Shown here piece after piece: positions 33,601 to 45,164 of a stretch of DNA of 64,000 nt (position 1 is its first letter; each line of letters starts with the position of its first letter). The DNA lies in the NCBI GenBank assembly GCA_023213395.1, contig CM041465.1, forward strand, positions 101,625,741-101,689,740, written 5' to 3'. The stretch is from Cycas panzhihuaensis. Lineage: Eukaryota > Cycadophyta. The position numbers were made by a program, and so were the translations under genes. The notes beneath the pieces were generated by a model. The model did no database searches. It had not been told where the DNA came from and saw nothing but the letters and a program-made list of their open reading frames with translations.

Positions 33601-33822
33601 TGTTAGGATGTAATGTTTTATCTTTAGGACAATAAAATGGGTAATGTCCACACCCTCATTAAAGTAATTGACATTAGAGATTGTAATACTTGTCATCATA
33701 AGAAAAGTCAGTTACTTATCTCTTTGTAACGGTCATAGAACCAATGTGTATTTATAGAGTGTTTTCAAACATAAATCAAGTTCTTCTGCATTCTATGAAG
33801 TATACTCTGCCTAATTTTAACA
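33601..33822 (+). repeat. B2 3' LTR
   Basis: The 222-bp LTR follows the purine stretch ATTAAGAGAGGG and ends CCTAATTTTAACA. C resumes right after it with GTGGC, completing the zinc knuckle. Confidence 0.93.
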
Positions 33823-35588
33823 GTGGCAAAGTTGGCCACATTTAGCCTGATTATAGGAAATGACAGAGTGACTTGCGACAACCACAACAATAACAAAATC
33901 AGTGATAGCAGAATCAACGTCAGCAGCAGCATCAACGCCAACAGCAACAACAACAACAAGGACCAACTCGAGGTGCATTCCGAGGTGGTTGCTAAAGAAG
34001 GACAAATCGTGGTGGCTTTTAAGGCCTCACAATTCAACATGATCTAAGTGACATGACCTTTTTTGCATATAGTGGTAGTCACAATGATAACACATGGATC
34101 ATTGATTCTGGTGCATCACGCCACATGACAGGTGATGCGGATATATTATCAAAATTTCAAGAATGCAAGGAATGAATAGTGACATTTGGGGATAATGCCA
34201 CTGTTGAAATATCAAGTGTAGGTCAAATTGTACCTCATGATGAGCATTATGCATTTCCTAGCAGCAATGTTTTCTTAGTTCTAGGAATGCCCAAGAATTT
34301 ACTCTTTGTTAGTCAACTTGATAAACAACATATGAATGTATTGTTTAAGGATAGGAAATGTATAATCAAGAACAAAGAGGACTGGATAGTTGCAGTTGGT
34401 CATGAAGATCGTGGCCTCTACAAATTAGATGCTATATCTGGCACTTCTCATGCATTTGTCTCCCAATTTGTAAATAAAACTCAACTATGGCATGAACAAC
34501 TTGGACATCTTAATTTGGACATCATTAAACAGATGTTCAGACAAAATTTGGTTTATGGCTTACCCAAAATCTTGGGGGTAATTGCCTTTACGAATCATGC
34601 CTTATGGGGAAGCAACATTGTGAAATATTTTGAATAGGTAAGTCCTAGGGAGCTCAACATCCCTTGCAATTTATACATTTTGACATCTGTGGTCCCATGA
34701 CTACTCAGTATCATGGAGGATCATCATTCTTCATGATATTCATTGATGATTACTGACATAAGGTGTGGGTTTACTTTCTTAAGCACAAGTCAGAAGCTTT
34801 GAACAAGTTTAAGGAATTTAAACTTACAGTTGAAAATGAATCAGGCATGCGCATCAAGATACTCAGATTCGATAATGGTCGTGACTATATGTGCAAGGAC
34901 TTCAATCAATTCTGTGTTCAGAATGGCATCAAATGCCAATTTTCTACACCTTATACATCGCAGCAAAATGATGTGGCAGAATGAATGAATAGAACCTTGG
35001 TTAGTAGGGCAAAAGCCATGATGCATGCGAAAGGTCTCTCACTAGCATACTGGGCAGAAGCACTTCTCACTGATGCATATCTGTCAAACTGTAGCTCTAC
35101 TTCTGCACTTTCGGGCATGACCCCCGAGGAGGCCTGGACTGTCCAGAAACCAATGGTTAGTCACTTACGTACTTTTGGATGCACGACCTACATGAATATT
35201 CCCCATGAGCAAAGATGAAAATTTGATGACAAGAGTCTCAAATGCATCTTTGTAGGATATGCTCCTGGAAGCAAAGCATATTGTTTGTTTGATCCCATTA
35301 TTAAGAAGATGCACACTTCACAAGACGTCGTCTTTGCAGAAAATAATCGGGAGATCGACATCAGTTTGCTTCCTCTCTCCCTTAACAAAGGCAAACCAAT
35401 TATTGAGGAATCTGTTCCCTCAACTTCTTCGACACCATGTCTTTCATCTGCATCTGCTGCTTCTTCTTTCTCCTCATCTTCCTTTGATGCTTCATTATGT
35501 CCTTCTTCTTCTTCCGAGGTTCAGCAATCACCTCCATCACAAGGCCATGAAGTAACATCGATGAAGAAGCTACCCAAATGGTACATGC
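33823..35588 (+). pseudogene. C gag end, protease and integrase
   Basis: KVGHI completes the zinc knuckle cut by B2, then a glutamine-rich linker (CAA/CAG runs, 33905-33960) precedes an intact protease site IIDSGASRHMTGDAD. The integrase has LWHEQLGHL, HFDICGPMTT, and the motif LRFDNGRDY that keeps the second Asp, then NDVAE and MNRTL across a stop. A Ser-rich tail leads to KLPKWYM, where A is inserted. Stops lie at about 34173, 34637, 34755, 34982 and 35217. Confidence 0.88.
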
Positions 35589-35956
35589 TGTGATGATGTT
35601 AATGTCACATGGTCATTTCATAAAGTTAGAATCAGATAGAGTCACTTTTATGTTTATAACTTTAGGACAAAGTGACTATGCTTAAGTCACTTGAGCGAAA
35701 TGACATAAAGTTCATTTCATTGTAATTTCATGTAATCTCATTTGAATGTCATTGGGAGGGAAAACTCAAATTCCAAACCCTGATGAGCATTCTCATTGTA
35801 TAAGCTGAAATTACATGGAGAGTGATCATATTCTACACTTCTCCTCTTTGAGCTCAAGCTATTAGCATTTCTCTTGTTGAGTACATTGTGCTTGTCTCCA
35901 CTATTTGCCATTGTGTAGTGTTAGTGCACTAGATCCCTAGATTCATTCCTTCAACA
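35589..35956 (+). repeat. A 5' LTR
   Basis: The 368-bp LTR runs from TGTGATGATGTTAATG to CCTTCAACA. It is closely related to 2989-3355 and 48604-48971. Confidence 0.96.
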
Positions 35957-35958
35957 AG

Positions 35959-35973
35959 TGGTATCAGAGCCAT
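35959..35973 (+). promoter_or_regulatory. A primer-binding site
   Basis: TGGTATCAGAGCCAT lies two bases after the 5' LTR and matches plant initiator tRNA-Met along all 15 bases. Confidence 0.95.
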
Positions 35974-38159
35974 TGGGTGGATCCTAGTGCCACACTCACT
36001 TGCAAGGAGATTGCAAGCTATGTTCTCCTCTTCTTCACCATTCATGTGAAGTGAAGTGTTGAGATTTTTTTAAAATCTATTTTTTAAAGCTCTTTTTATA
36101 GCAGATTTTTAGTAGAAAATTGTATGTTGTTGTACTATTTTATTTCTATAGATAAGAGGGAGGAGTGTGGCTGCTTAAAAGCAGTCTATTTGCAGGCCTA
36201 AAAAGAGCACAGGAATTGCTCATCTTATAGCAACTTTCAGCCATCTTTTTTAGCCCCAAATCTGCCATTTTTGCAGTAAAAATTAGATTTCTAGGTTGCA
36301 GAAGAAGAAATTAGTGATTTTCACTGATTAGAAGCAGATTTTGAAGTAAAAAATTAAATCGTATGGATGACTGTCAGATGCAGATTCTGTGATGCAGTCA
36401 AAAATCAAAGTGCTTAGAATCACCCGAAATTTTACTAGTAGGTGCGTTTTGGCATCCTAAGCACTTTTGTCTACTGGAGTGACATAAGATTTTGAAGTTA
36501 AAGGGGTCGAACAACCTATTTTATGTAGCCACCTTCCAAATTTAAAAATCTCAGATCTAGAAAAATCTGAGGAGTTTTTTCCTGCTGTAATACATTTTTT
36601 TGGACCTCCTCGTCCCGATTTATCATTTGGGACAGGTCTCGCATGAATCCAATGCTCCGTTGAAAAGTTATGAGCATTTTTGTGTTTTCTAGTACATTTT
36701 GGCCACGAACTAAAACAAACTTTTTTTGCCTGTTTTTGATAAGATTTTTCAAAACTTTTTGTATATTTGTAAAGTGCAGGTGAAGGGCAACAAATCTAGA
36801 AATTTTCTATTTTTTCAAAAAATTTTGAAATTTGTGCCACATAGCGGTACAATAGACGGTATAATCTGTCCAACAGCAGACTTAGCTTGCTGAAAATTTG
36901 ATTTTTTAGCATACATTGTATTTCTAAAATTTTTAGTTTTTTTTACCCTTCATCTAAAAAAAAAAAATTATTATTATTATTGTATGTAAGAGGGGTTTTT
37001 TTAAGACATTTATAGCTTTTTTGTCTTTTCAAGACCTATTTTGGCCCTTTTGTAAAATGAACAAGGCACTTAAATATTTTGTACTAGCCAATCATCTGAA
37101 TCAGAGCAATATTCGATGATTTGGCTCATCATGTGTATGATTTTAATGGTTGCATGCACTTAGAGACCTCATTGAGTGCCACTTGGGCACATAGAGTGCT
37201 ATTTGGGAACTAGGTGGACACATCATCACTACACGTGGACACAACAACAACACTTAAGTGGAGCATTTACATTCATTTACATTCAGTTTTCAGTTATTTT
37301 TACATAGCATTCGAGAACAAGAGCATTTTCCTTAAAATCAACTCATCTCGACGACTTTATACTGTTAGTTCTTGACTTGTGCGCATACTCGCCTTGGTTG
37401 AAATAGACCAAGGTTGGCCGAAGTCCAGGCCCTAAGGGAGGTGTGAGTTTCATACTAGGTCTGGTCATAATCGGTATAGTGGTGGAGGGACAGGTTAACC
37501 ATACCAATAGCCTCCAATCAGGGATTATCCTGATAACCATCCGGAAAACTGAAAATTCTTAATCAAGATAATTTATTTAGCTGGGCCAATATCCGTCATA
37601 TCCTGATAACCATCCGGAAAACTGAAAATTCTTAATCAAGATAATTTATTTAGCTGGGCCAATATCCGTCATAGCCGTGGGACATGCACGCACTTCTCTT
37701 CGGAGAGTATATTCTTTGCTCATTGGTGGTGAGGGGTGAGGACAGACGATACAGGCTCCACGTTTACTTGGATTTCATCACCAAGGAACAGTGTGGGTAT
37801 CGCGGGTGAAGGTCATTAATTACGTATACTAGAAGCCCCCCTATGCATCAACACCTCACCTACTTTGGACACAAGTTAGAGGTTTGTGTTTGTTACACAT
37901 CCTACATCACTTTGGTTATCAGTTGTGTGCACCCACATGTCGACTTCTATATAGGCCTTCTCACTTATCTTTATGAGATCACTTACATCACATACTTATT
38001 TGTGATCTCTTTGCTTCCACATCTAACATTGTATTACTTCATTATTCTCTATTGCGTCAGGTAGACTTGTCACAAGTGTTAGTGACTCCACCTTCTTCTA
38101 CTTAGTGCATTTTCATACACATTTATATACATCACTCTTATTCATCTTTTCACACCACC
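35974..38159 (+). other. A leader
   Basis: This is a 2.2-kb AT-rich non-coding region before gag, with no supported ORF. It includes an A-run and TTA triplets near 36955-36983 and an exact 73-bp tandem duplication at 37527-37672. Confidence 0.7.
37527..37672 (+). repeat. Exact 73-bp tandem duplication
   Basis: Two identical 73-base units, starting ATCCTGATAACCATCC and ending CCAATATCCGTCAT, lie head to tail at 37527-37599 and 37600-37672. The lack of any difference suggests a recent event. Confidence 0.95.
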
Positions 38160-39340
38160 ATGTCGACCAACTTCAAGCAAAATGTGAACTGTACGCTAAA
38201 GGGGAAGGAGAACTGGGATCTATGGTTCACGGGAGTCAAGAACGCAGCTAAGTACGAGGGACTCTAGCTAGACCACTTGGAGTCAACCCCGATAGTACAC
38301 ACTCACAGGCACCACACCACAGAGTGGTGGCACACCTCCAGCTCTTCCGTCTCATAATCCGCAACGACGACAGTGGATCGTTGAAGACTAGAAGATCGGA
38401 GCAGGGATCCTGCTAGTTACAGATTACTCCTTGCACAACCTGATCGATGACACGCAGGACGACACTGCTTTCAAGGTCCTCGAAGTCCTGAAAAGAAACT
38501 TCGATACTTGATCAGACTTGGAGTTTGTTCATATGGTATTGAAGATGAACAAGATGCGAATGCAGTAAGGGCGAGCACATGAAACCATCAATGCTTTTTG
38601 TCCCATTAAACAGGCCATTGACAGGGATTTTAAGATCCAATGCATAACTTGGGCCTTCCTAATTCAGTCAAGTTTACACGTTCTTGATTATAAGAACTTG
38701 CTAGGAAATTTTCAGTCATCTGACACACTAAAGACCCTTGACTTTGAAGTTTATTGAACATGACAAGACCTTCGCTACCAGCTTCCCACTTTCAGATTCA
38801 ACTCCTAATGCAACATTTGAAGCTGACATGGACGAGGAAGTATAGTACACCAAATAGCAAGGTTAATCTTCACGCGGAAGAAGAAGAGGTCGCGGAAGAG
38901 GCAGGGGAAAGCAACAGGGACAACATCAGAGGCAACAACAAGGTTAGCAGCAAAACAACAGTCAAAAGACCGTAAATCAGAGACAGTCAAATAACAATGC
39001 TCCCATGTATCAAAGGTGTAACAGGAAAGAACACCTTGTAAAAGATTACCACATTGACTACAACAAATTGCCTCGTCATCAACAATAGCAACATCAAGCC
39101 CACAATGTTGATGAGAGTCATGATGACTTATTTGCAGGAGCAAATCTCATTGAGGCACGTATTCAACAAAGTAGGGAAGCATCCAGTTCATTTGCTACTT
39201 CTAGACCTAAGAGGTACATCGAGGCACACTGTGGCACAACCATTTGTCAGCTTCATTTGCCACTACCTCGACCTCTTAGACAGGCAAATACTGCATCAAC
39301 ATCATCATTCGATTGGGTTATGGACACATGAGCTACCTAG
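38160..39340 (+). pseudogene. A gag
   Basis: It starts MSTNFKQNVNCTLKGKENWD then LWFTGVKNAAKYEGL, a different gag type from C and B. A TAG follows at about 38266 and others later. Near 39010 a zinc-knuckle relic (CNRKEHLVKDYH) lacks some Cys. A region rich in Arg/Gly codons precedes it. The ATG was chosen because the LWFTGVKNA block follows it at the usual distance. Confidence 0.75.
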
Positions 39341-40156
39341 CACATGACTTGTCACCGGGACTTCTTCCAGGATTTTGATTCAGAGGTCACCGGAGTAGTA
39401 CACATGGCCGATAAGTCGACACAACCTGTTCAAGGCATGGGCTCCATACGCTTGAATCTCCCAGGGCTGCCCAATTTTACTTTAAAAGATGTCTTGTATA
39501 TTCCCAATCTCAAACAAAACCTTTTGTCGTTATCCACACTTGTCTCCCGTGGATATGACCTGAGTGTCACAACTAATAATCAAGTTCTTAGTGTTTTTCA
39601 CCTGCCTTCATGTTCTGTGGTAATGACTGGGAAAGTTGAAGGTAAGCTATTTAGACTGACTGGAACCACATTGTCTTCTTCTGCATACCAAGTTTTTGCC
39701 CCCATCTGTTTCGAAGAAGAACTTGCATATAGTGTCACATTGACTCATTCCAAGCTGTCCCCAGAAGCTCTTTGGCATGCTCGCATGGGGCACGCCAAAC
39801 TTAATCGACTCAAGGAAATCTCCCATTCCACTCCAGGTCTGCCCAGACTTTCCTTTAAGCCATCCAAATGTGAAGCTTGCATTATTGCCAAATCTCACTG
39901 ACAGCTATTTCCCCAGAGTCAATGGAAAGCCAGTCAACCTCTTGAATTAGTACACTCAGACATCTGAGGGCCTATGCCTATCCCTTCTCTCATAGGGAAG
40001 AGGTACTACATTACATTTATTGATGACTTGACTAGAAAGGTATGGGTGACCTTTCTGAAATCAAAAGATGAAGCATTCACAGTATTCAAGGCATTCAAGA
40101 CTCTCACAGAGAAGGAATCTGGATATCAGTTGAAGTGGAATCTGGATATCAGCTAA
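39300..40156 (+). pseudogene. A protease and truncated integrase
   Basis: The protease site reads DWVMDT-stop-AT-stop-HMTCHRDFF. The open stretch 39344-39901 has VLYIPNLKQNLLSLSTLVSR and ALWHARMGHAKLNRL, then CEACIIAKSH. The integrase begins LVHSDI, GPMPIP and YYITFIDDLTRKVWVTFL but stops after KESGYQL. A 15-base duplication (GAATCTGGATATCAG) marks the joint to linker sequence matching A' near 545, so about 0.6 kb of integrase is missing. Confidence 0.88.
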
Positions 40157-42110
40157 AAAAATACTCAAAATTTTGGAATTTGACAATAGAGCCTTGGAGG
40201 ACACTATCCTTGACTCAGATCCTGTGCCAATGTGCGCCAATCCAGTGCCATCTTGGGAGAATAGTCAGGAATCACCACGTTAAACATCAAAAGAAAAAAG
40301 AGTTGCAGAAGAACCACCTTCACCACCTTCAGTTGCAGGGCCGTCTTCTCTAGCAATGTCATCGACCTCCGGACCATACATCTTCCATGATCCTTTTCAG
40401 GATCAAAATGAAGACCAGGATGTTGTGGAAATGGGAACGTCATTCCCAACCAAAGGTTTTCGAGAAGCCTACAAGTTGCACAAAGACTTGAGATCTGATG
40501 AGATAGGCAAAACTGGCACTCAAAGCGGTGCCTACAGAGCAAGTTTGCAAACATCACTTCCCGTAGAGCTTGAATCAGCTGAATTGCACCTTGCTTCAAA
40601 TGACGAGTCTCTATCATACCAAGAAGCTGTGAAACACACGGTTTAGAGAAATGCCATGAATGGGCAATACCAATCCTTGATCAAGAACGATACATGGGAG
40701 CTCGTTGATCTGCCTTTGGGAAGGAAGGTAGTCAGAAACAAATGGGTGTTCAAAAATAAATCTGATCGAATGACACCTTTGAAAAACACAAGCCGAGGTT
40801 GGTCGCAAAAGGATTCACCTAAAGGGAAGGCATCGATTGCATAGAAGTCTTCGCACCAACTACCAAATGGCCCACAATTAGAGCACTTGTGGCCTTGGCT
40901 GCTCAACAAGGTTGGAAAATCCACCAACTCGATGTGAAAACTGCTTTTCTCAATGGAGATTTGGAAGAAGAAATCTACATGACACAGCCTGAAGGCTTTG
41001 AGATAGCAGGACAGGAGTAGAATTTGTGTACACTGAAAAAGTCGCTATATGGCTTGAAACAAGCCCCTTGCGCTTGGTTCACCAAGTTGTCCAACAAAAT
41101 GAGGCAACTTGGATATGAGGTATGTGACTATCAAGACGTTGATGCAACTTTGTTCATTAAGAGAGAAAAAGGCAAAGTCACATATCTCCTGATCTTTGTG
41201 GACGACATGCTGATAACTGGAAATAGTGAGCAGGATATCAACAAATTAAAGATGGACTTGTCAAAATCCTTTGAACTGTCTGACCTCAGACTAATGAGAT
41301 ATTACTTGGGAATTGAGGTAACTTAATGCAATGGAAAAATCTTTCTCTCTCAAGGAAAATATATCAACGATCTTCTAATCAAGTTCCGATTAGAAGATGC
41401 CAGAACAGTGTATACTCCAATGGATCCTAATGTCAAACTTTTCGATGAAGACACTCGAGAGGCAGACGCAACACTCTATCGACAACTTGTAGGTAGCCTC
41501 ATTTATGTTACCAACAGAAGGCCAGATATTGCCCATGCCGTTGGCATTCTTGCCCGTCACATGACAACTCCAAATCTGAACCATTGACAAGCAGCAATAC
41601 GAGTATTGAAGTACCTAAAGACGACCAACAAACTTGGTTTGTTGTATGAGCACAACAATGATTTCAGACTTAAAGCATACACAGACTCGGATTGTGCCAA
41701 TGACAAAAATACAAGAAGATCAACGTTCGGGTACATCACATTTCTTGGAACAGCTCCAATTTCATGGCGTTTAAGGCGGCAGAAAATCACTGCAGATTCT
41801 ACTGCTGAAGCTGAATACATAGCTACTTTTGAGACTAGCAAGGAGGTGATATGGCTTCGCAAATTATTACATACTTTGAATATCACCCAGACAAGTCCAA
41901 CGAGCTTACATGTGGACAATCAGTCAGCAATCCACATGGCCAAGAATCCTATTTTTCATGATCGTACAAAGCACATTAGTACAAAAGTCCACAGGATCCA
42001 GGAACTGGTCCATGACGGCACAATACAATTGGAACACTGCCCCACAACAGATCAAGTGGTTGGTATCTTCACCAAATCACTCCAAAGGGTGAAGTATGAA
42101 CAGTTCTGAC
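40157..42110 (+). pseudogene. A linker, reverse transcriptase and RNase H
   Basis: The linker has DPFQDQNEDQDVVEMG. The RT has NDTWELVDLPLGRKVVRNKW, a frameshift near 40770, [37 protein letters not shown] and an intact FVDDMLITGN near 41200. RNase H at 41606-42109 has YTDSDCANDKNTRRSTFGY, DSTAEAEYIA and SLHVDNQSAIHMAKNP and stays open for 167 codons. Stops occur near 40646, 41018, 41324 and 41587. Confidence 0.9.
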
Positions 42111-42604
42111 AGTAGCTCGGCCTCAGGGCCTCCATCTCCAACTAGTTGAAGGAGATGGCACACAGGACTAGCATACTCTGTCCCATTCGTGAAAACCCCT
42201 TGTGGGCGCGGAAGGATTAGAGTAAATCTCTGCTCTCTCCCATTTGTGAATACCCTTTGTGGGTGCGAAAGGAGTTGGGTTGTACTTGTTTTGAAAATCA
42301 GAATCTATGAAAACCCGAAAGGGCATGGGGGATGACGAAATGGTATATGGAGACTCAGCAGATTGAAGTTGCACAACGAACTTGTATTGCTTGGCTATCT
42401 GGCTACACTCAAAGAGCCGCTTAAGCCACTTCATAGAATAGGAAGTCAAGTCCGTGGGTTTTTATTCCCGTGAGGGTTTCCCACAAATGTGTCTTGTAGG
42501 TTGTAGAATTTTTTTTTTCTCAATGTAATGATGAGGCTAAAATGAAGACCTCATAGATTATAATAGGATAAAGGAAAATGACCTTCTGCCATTAAGGGGG
42601 GGAT
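42111..42604 (+). other. A 3' UTR with four small hairpins and PPT
   Basis: Between the RNase H stop and the 3' LTR lie CCC-loop-GGG hairpins at 42197-42206, 42253-42263, 42314-42323 (loop GAAA) and 42467-42476 (loop GTGA). The last is enclosed by GTGGG (42454-42458) and CCCAC (42480-42484). The PPT AAGGGGGGG lies at 42594-42602. Confidence 0.65.
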
Positions 42605-42972
42605 TGTGACGATGTTAATGTCACATGGTCATTTCATAAAGTTAGAATTAGATAAAGTCACTTTTATGTTTATAACTTTAGGATAAGGTGACTATGCTTA
42701 AGTCACTTAAGTGAAATGACATAAAGTTCATTTCATTGTAATTTCATGTAATCTCATTTGAATGTCATTGGGAGGGAAAACTCAAATTCCAAACCCTAAT
42801 GAGCATTCTCATTATATAAGCTGAAATTACATGGAGAGTGATAATATTCTACACTTCTCCTCTTTGAGCTCAAGCTATTAGCATTTCTCTTGTTGAGTAC
42901 ATTGTGCTTGTCTCCACTATTTGCCATTGTGTAGTGTTAGTGTACTAGATCCCTAGATCCCTTCCCTCAACA
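42605..42972 (+). repeat. A 3' LTR
   Basis: This 368-bp LTR ends CCCTCAACA and is followed by TSD CATGC. It differs at only about four positions from the inverted LTR at 48604-48971, fewer than from its own 5' LTR. Confidence 0.96.
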
Positions 42973-44620
42973 CATGCAAACTATTGCAGATTCATAGATT
43001 GTTGAAGGCAAGCGTCCATCCAAAATGCAACCACCCACTATTGTCAACTATGCACTTATGGCTGAAGTGCTTAATACTCCTGAGCCTTCCACTTTTGAGG
43101 AGGCATGTATGCATTTAAAAGTGGCAGGTTGCCATGGATGATGAGATCCACTCAATCTATCAAAATGACACATGGGACTTGGTTGAATTACCACCTGGCA
43201 AACAAGGCATTAGTTGTAAGTGGATTTACAAAATCAAGTATAAGTCTGATGGTACTATTGAGTGCCATAGGGCTTGTCTTGTTGCCAAAGGTTTCAAATA
43301 GTAAGAAGGCATTAACTACACTAAGATATTTGCACCAGTGGCCAATATGAACACTATCAGAATTGTTATGGTCTTAACTGCACAATGCAAGTGGCCATTG
43401 TATCAAATGAATGTCAAAAGCGCCTTTTTGAATGGCGATTTGACTGAGGAGGTCTACTTGGAACAACCTTCTGGATATATTTCAGTCGACAATGAACATC
43501 TTGTCTGTCACCTTAAAAAGGCCTTGTATGGTCTGAAACAAGTGCCACGTGCTTGGTATTCCAAGATCAATGATTAGTTTTTGCAACACAACTTTCATCG
43601 ATCCACATCTGATTTGAACCTGTACATCAAGGTTCAAAACCAACACATTACACTTGTTGTTCTTTATGTTGATGATTTGATTATCAGAGGCAATGATGTA
43701 GATTTGATTGAGCGTCTCCAAAGGGATTTAAAAAGAAGTTTTGAGATGATAGACCTTGGACTTCTTCACTATTTTTTCAGCATGGAAGTATGGCAACAAC
43801 CAGGTCACATTTTTATTTCCCAAGCCAAGTACATTTAGGATATTTTGCAGTGATTCAGAATGGAAGACTGCAAATCATCTTCAATGCCTATGGAGATGGG
43901 CACTAAATTGTCGAAGAATGAAGAAGGAAAACCTATTGATTCCACCCTTTTCAGACAGCTAGTGGGTAGTCTTATTTACTTGACTAACATTAAACCTGAC
44001 GTTTCATATGCGGTTGGAATATGTTCCAGATACATGATCAATCCCAATCAACGACACTGGAATATTGCAAAACGCATCCGCAGATACCTCAAAGGTACTT
44101 TGTAGTATGGTCTTCAATACACATGTAATGAGAACTTCACATTGGAAGGGTTCTCAGATTTAGATTGGGCTGGATGCCAAAATAGCTAGAAATCCACCTC
44201 AGGTTATTCTTTCAACCTTGGGTTTGCTATTGTTTCATGGAGTTGCAAAAAACAACCAAATGTCACACTTTCCTCCACTGAAGCATAATACAAAGTTGCT
44301 GTCAGCGTAGCTTGTGAGGCTATTTTGCTTAGATGGATTCTTGAAGAGCTTTGACTTGAGAAAACATTTCCAACACAAATGTATTGTCACAATCAGATTG
44401 TTATCAAGATAGCCAAGAATCCAGTGTTTCATGCACGCATCAAACATATTGAGGTCCATCACCACTTTATCAGAGAGCATGTATAGCAAGGTGAAACCAA
44501 CCTTGTCTACAAGCTAACTGATCAACAACTAGCCGACATCTTCACCAAGCCACTTGGGAAAGAGAAGTTCGAGCATTTCAGAAACGGCTTTGGCATTCGA
44601 CTTAATGCTATATCCATTCA
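42973..44620 (+). pseudogene. C reverse transcriptase-RNase H
   Basis: It resumes QTIADS after A. RT motifs are [57 protein letters not shown] and an intact LYVDDLIIRGND near 43665. RNase H has LDWAGCQNS, LSSTEA, NPVFHARIKHIEVHHHFIRE and ADIFTKPLGKEKFEHF. Stops and a frameshift near 43125 are present. It aligns closely with K. Confidence 0.9.
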
Positions 44621-44627
44621 GGGGGGG

Positions 44628-45164
44628 TGTTAAAATCTTCATGTCCTAAGCATTAAGTCTTGACCATGGTTATTAGTATTTTTGTCATTTGAGGCCTTTA
44701 TCCTAAAGTATTCATTTGTTTGATTATAAAATTGTCTTTGGTCTTGTAGTGGCTTTTCCACATGTGCTTGTGGAAAGTCAACTTTGGATGGCTCCACTTG
44801 TCACCATCCTTATCTTTGAGGAAAGTAGAGTTCTAATTAGATTTGTCTTGTATTGTTGATCAGTGACGTGTTGTGATCTTGATCATTCAATCTCCTTTAT
44901 AAGGAGTCGTATTTTCCATGTTTTGGCATGTAGTATTGGAGTCAGAGTTATGTTGTTGTAGCATCTCTTGTAGGTGAAGTGTAGAGATCAATTCTCCTTC
45001 CTACTTGTTTCCATAATAGGTTGAGTTGAAGTTGAATGCTCCTCCCTATTATCTTCATGTTTTGTACTCCATGTTTCCATTAATCTAAAGCTTAGTCCTT
45101 CATATTATGATGTCCTATTCTGTTCCTCAATAGATCTTGGTGCTTGTCATTTCCATTACTTTCA
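44628..45164 (+). repeat. C 3' LTR
   Basis: The 537-bp LTR follows a run of seven G residues (PPT, 44621-44627), starts TGTTAAAATCTTC and ends ATTACTTTCA. Confidence 0.92.

Larger units (their letters stand above)
25239..33822 (+). mobile_element. B2: complete Ty1/copia element carrying F in its 5' LTR
   Basis: B2 is a sister of B1. Its 5' LTR is split (25239-25281 and 28704-28873) by F, and its 3' LTR is at 33601-33822. Between them are an intact PBS, a leader, gag, protease, integrase, RT and RNase H, all with lesions. The flanks ATGGC (25234-25238) and GTGGC (33823-33827) are the TSD with one changed base; J and D show that GTGGC is the original zinc-knuckle sequence. Confidence 0.93.
35589..42972 (+). 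mobile_element. A: complete Ty1/copia element lacking part of integrase
   Basis: A is 7,384 bp long, with 368-bp LTRs (35589-35956 and 42605-42972; about 14 differences), PBS, leader, gag, protease, partial integrase, RT, RNase H, 3' UTR and PPT. The TSD CATGC is perfect (35584-35588 and 42973-42977). Removing A restores the C frame from KLPKWYM to QTIADS, as in K ([13 protein letters not shown]). The integrase deletion makes A non-autonomous in its present form. Confidence 0.95.
21332..45164 (+). mobile_element. C: complete Ty1/copia element carrying B2, F and A
   Basis: The LTRs at 21332-21870 and 44628-45164 (539 and 537 bp) differ at about 22 positions (4%). A PBS, long leader, gag, protease, integrase, RT, RNase H and PPT are all present but divided into three blocks: 21332-25238, 33823-35588 and 42973-45164. 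Without the insertions C would be about 7.9 kb. Host G flanks both sides, but no 5-bp TSD is visible (CATAG on the left, GTTTT on the right). Confidence 0.9.
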
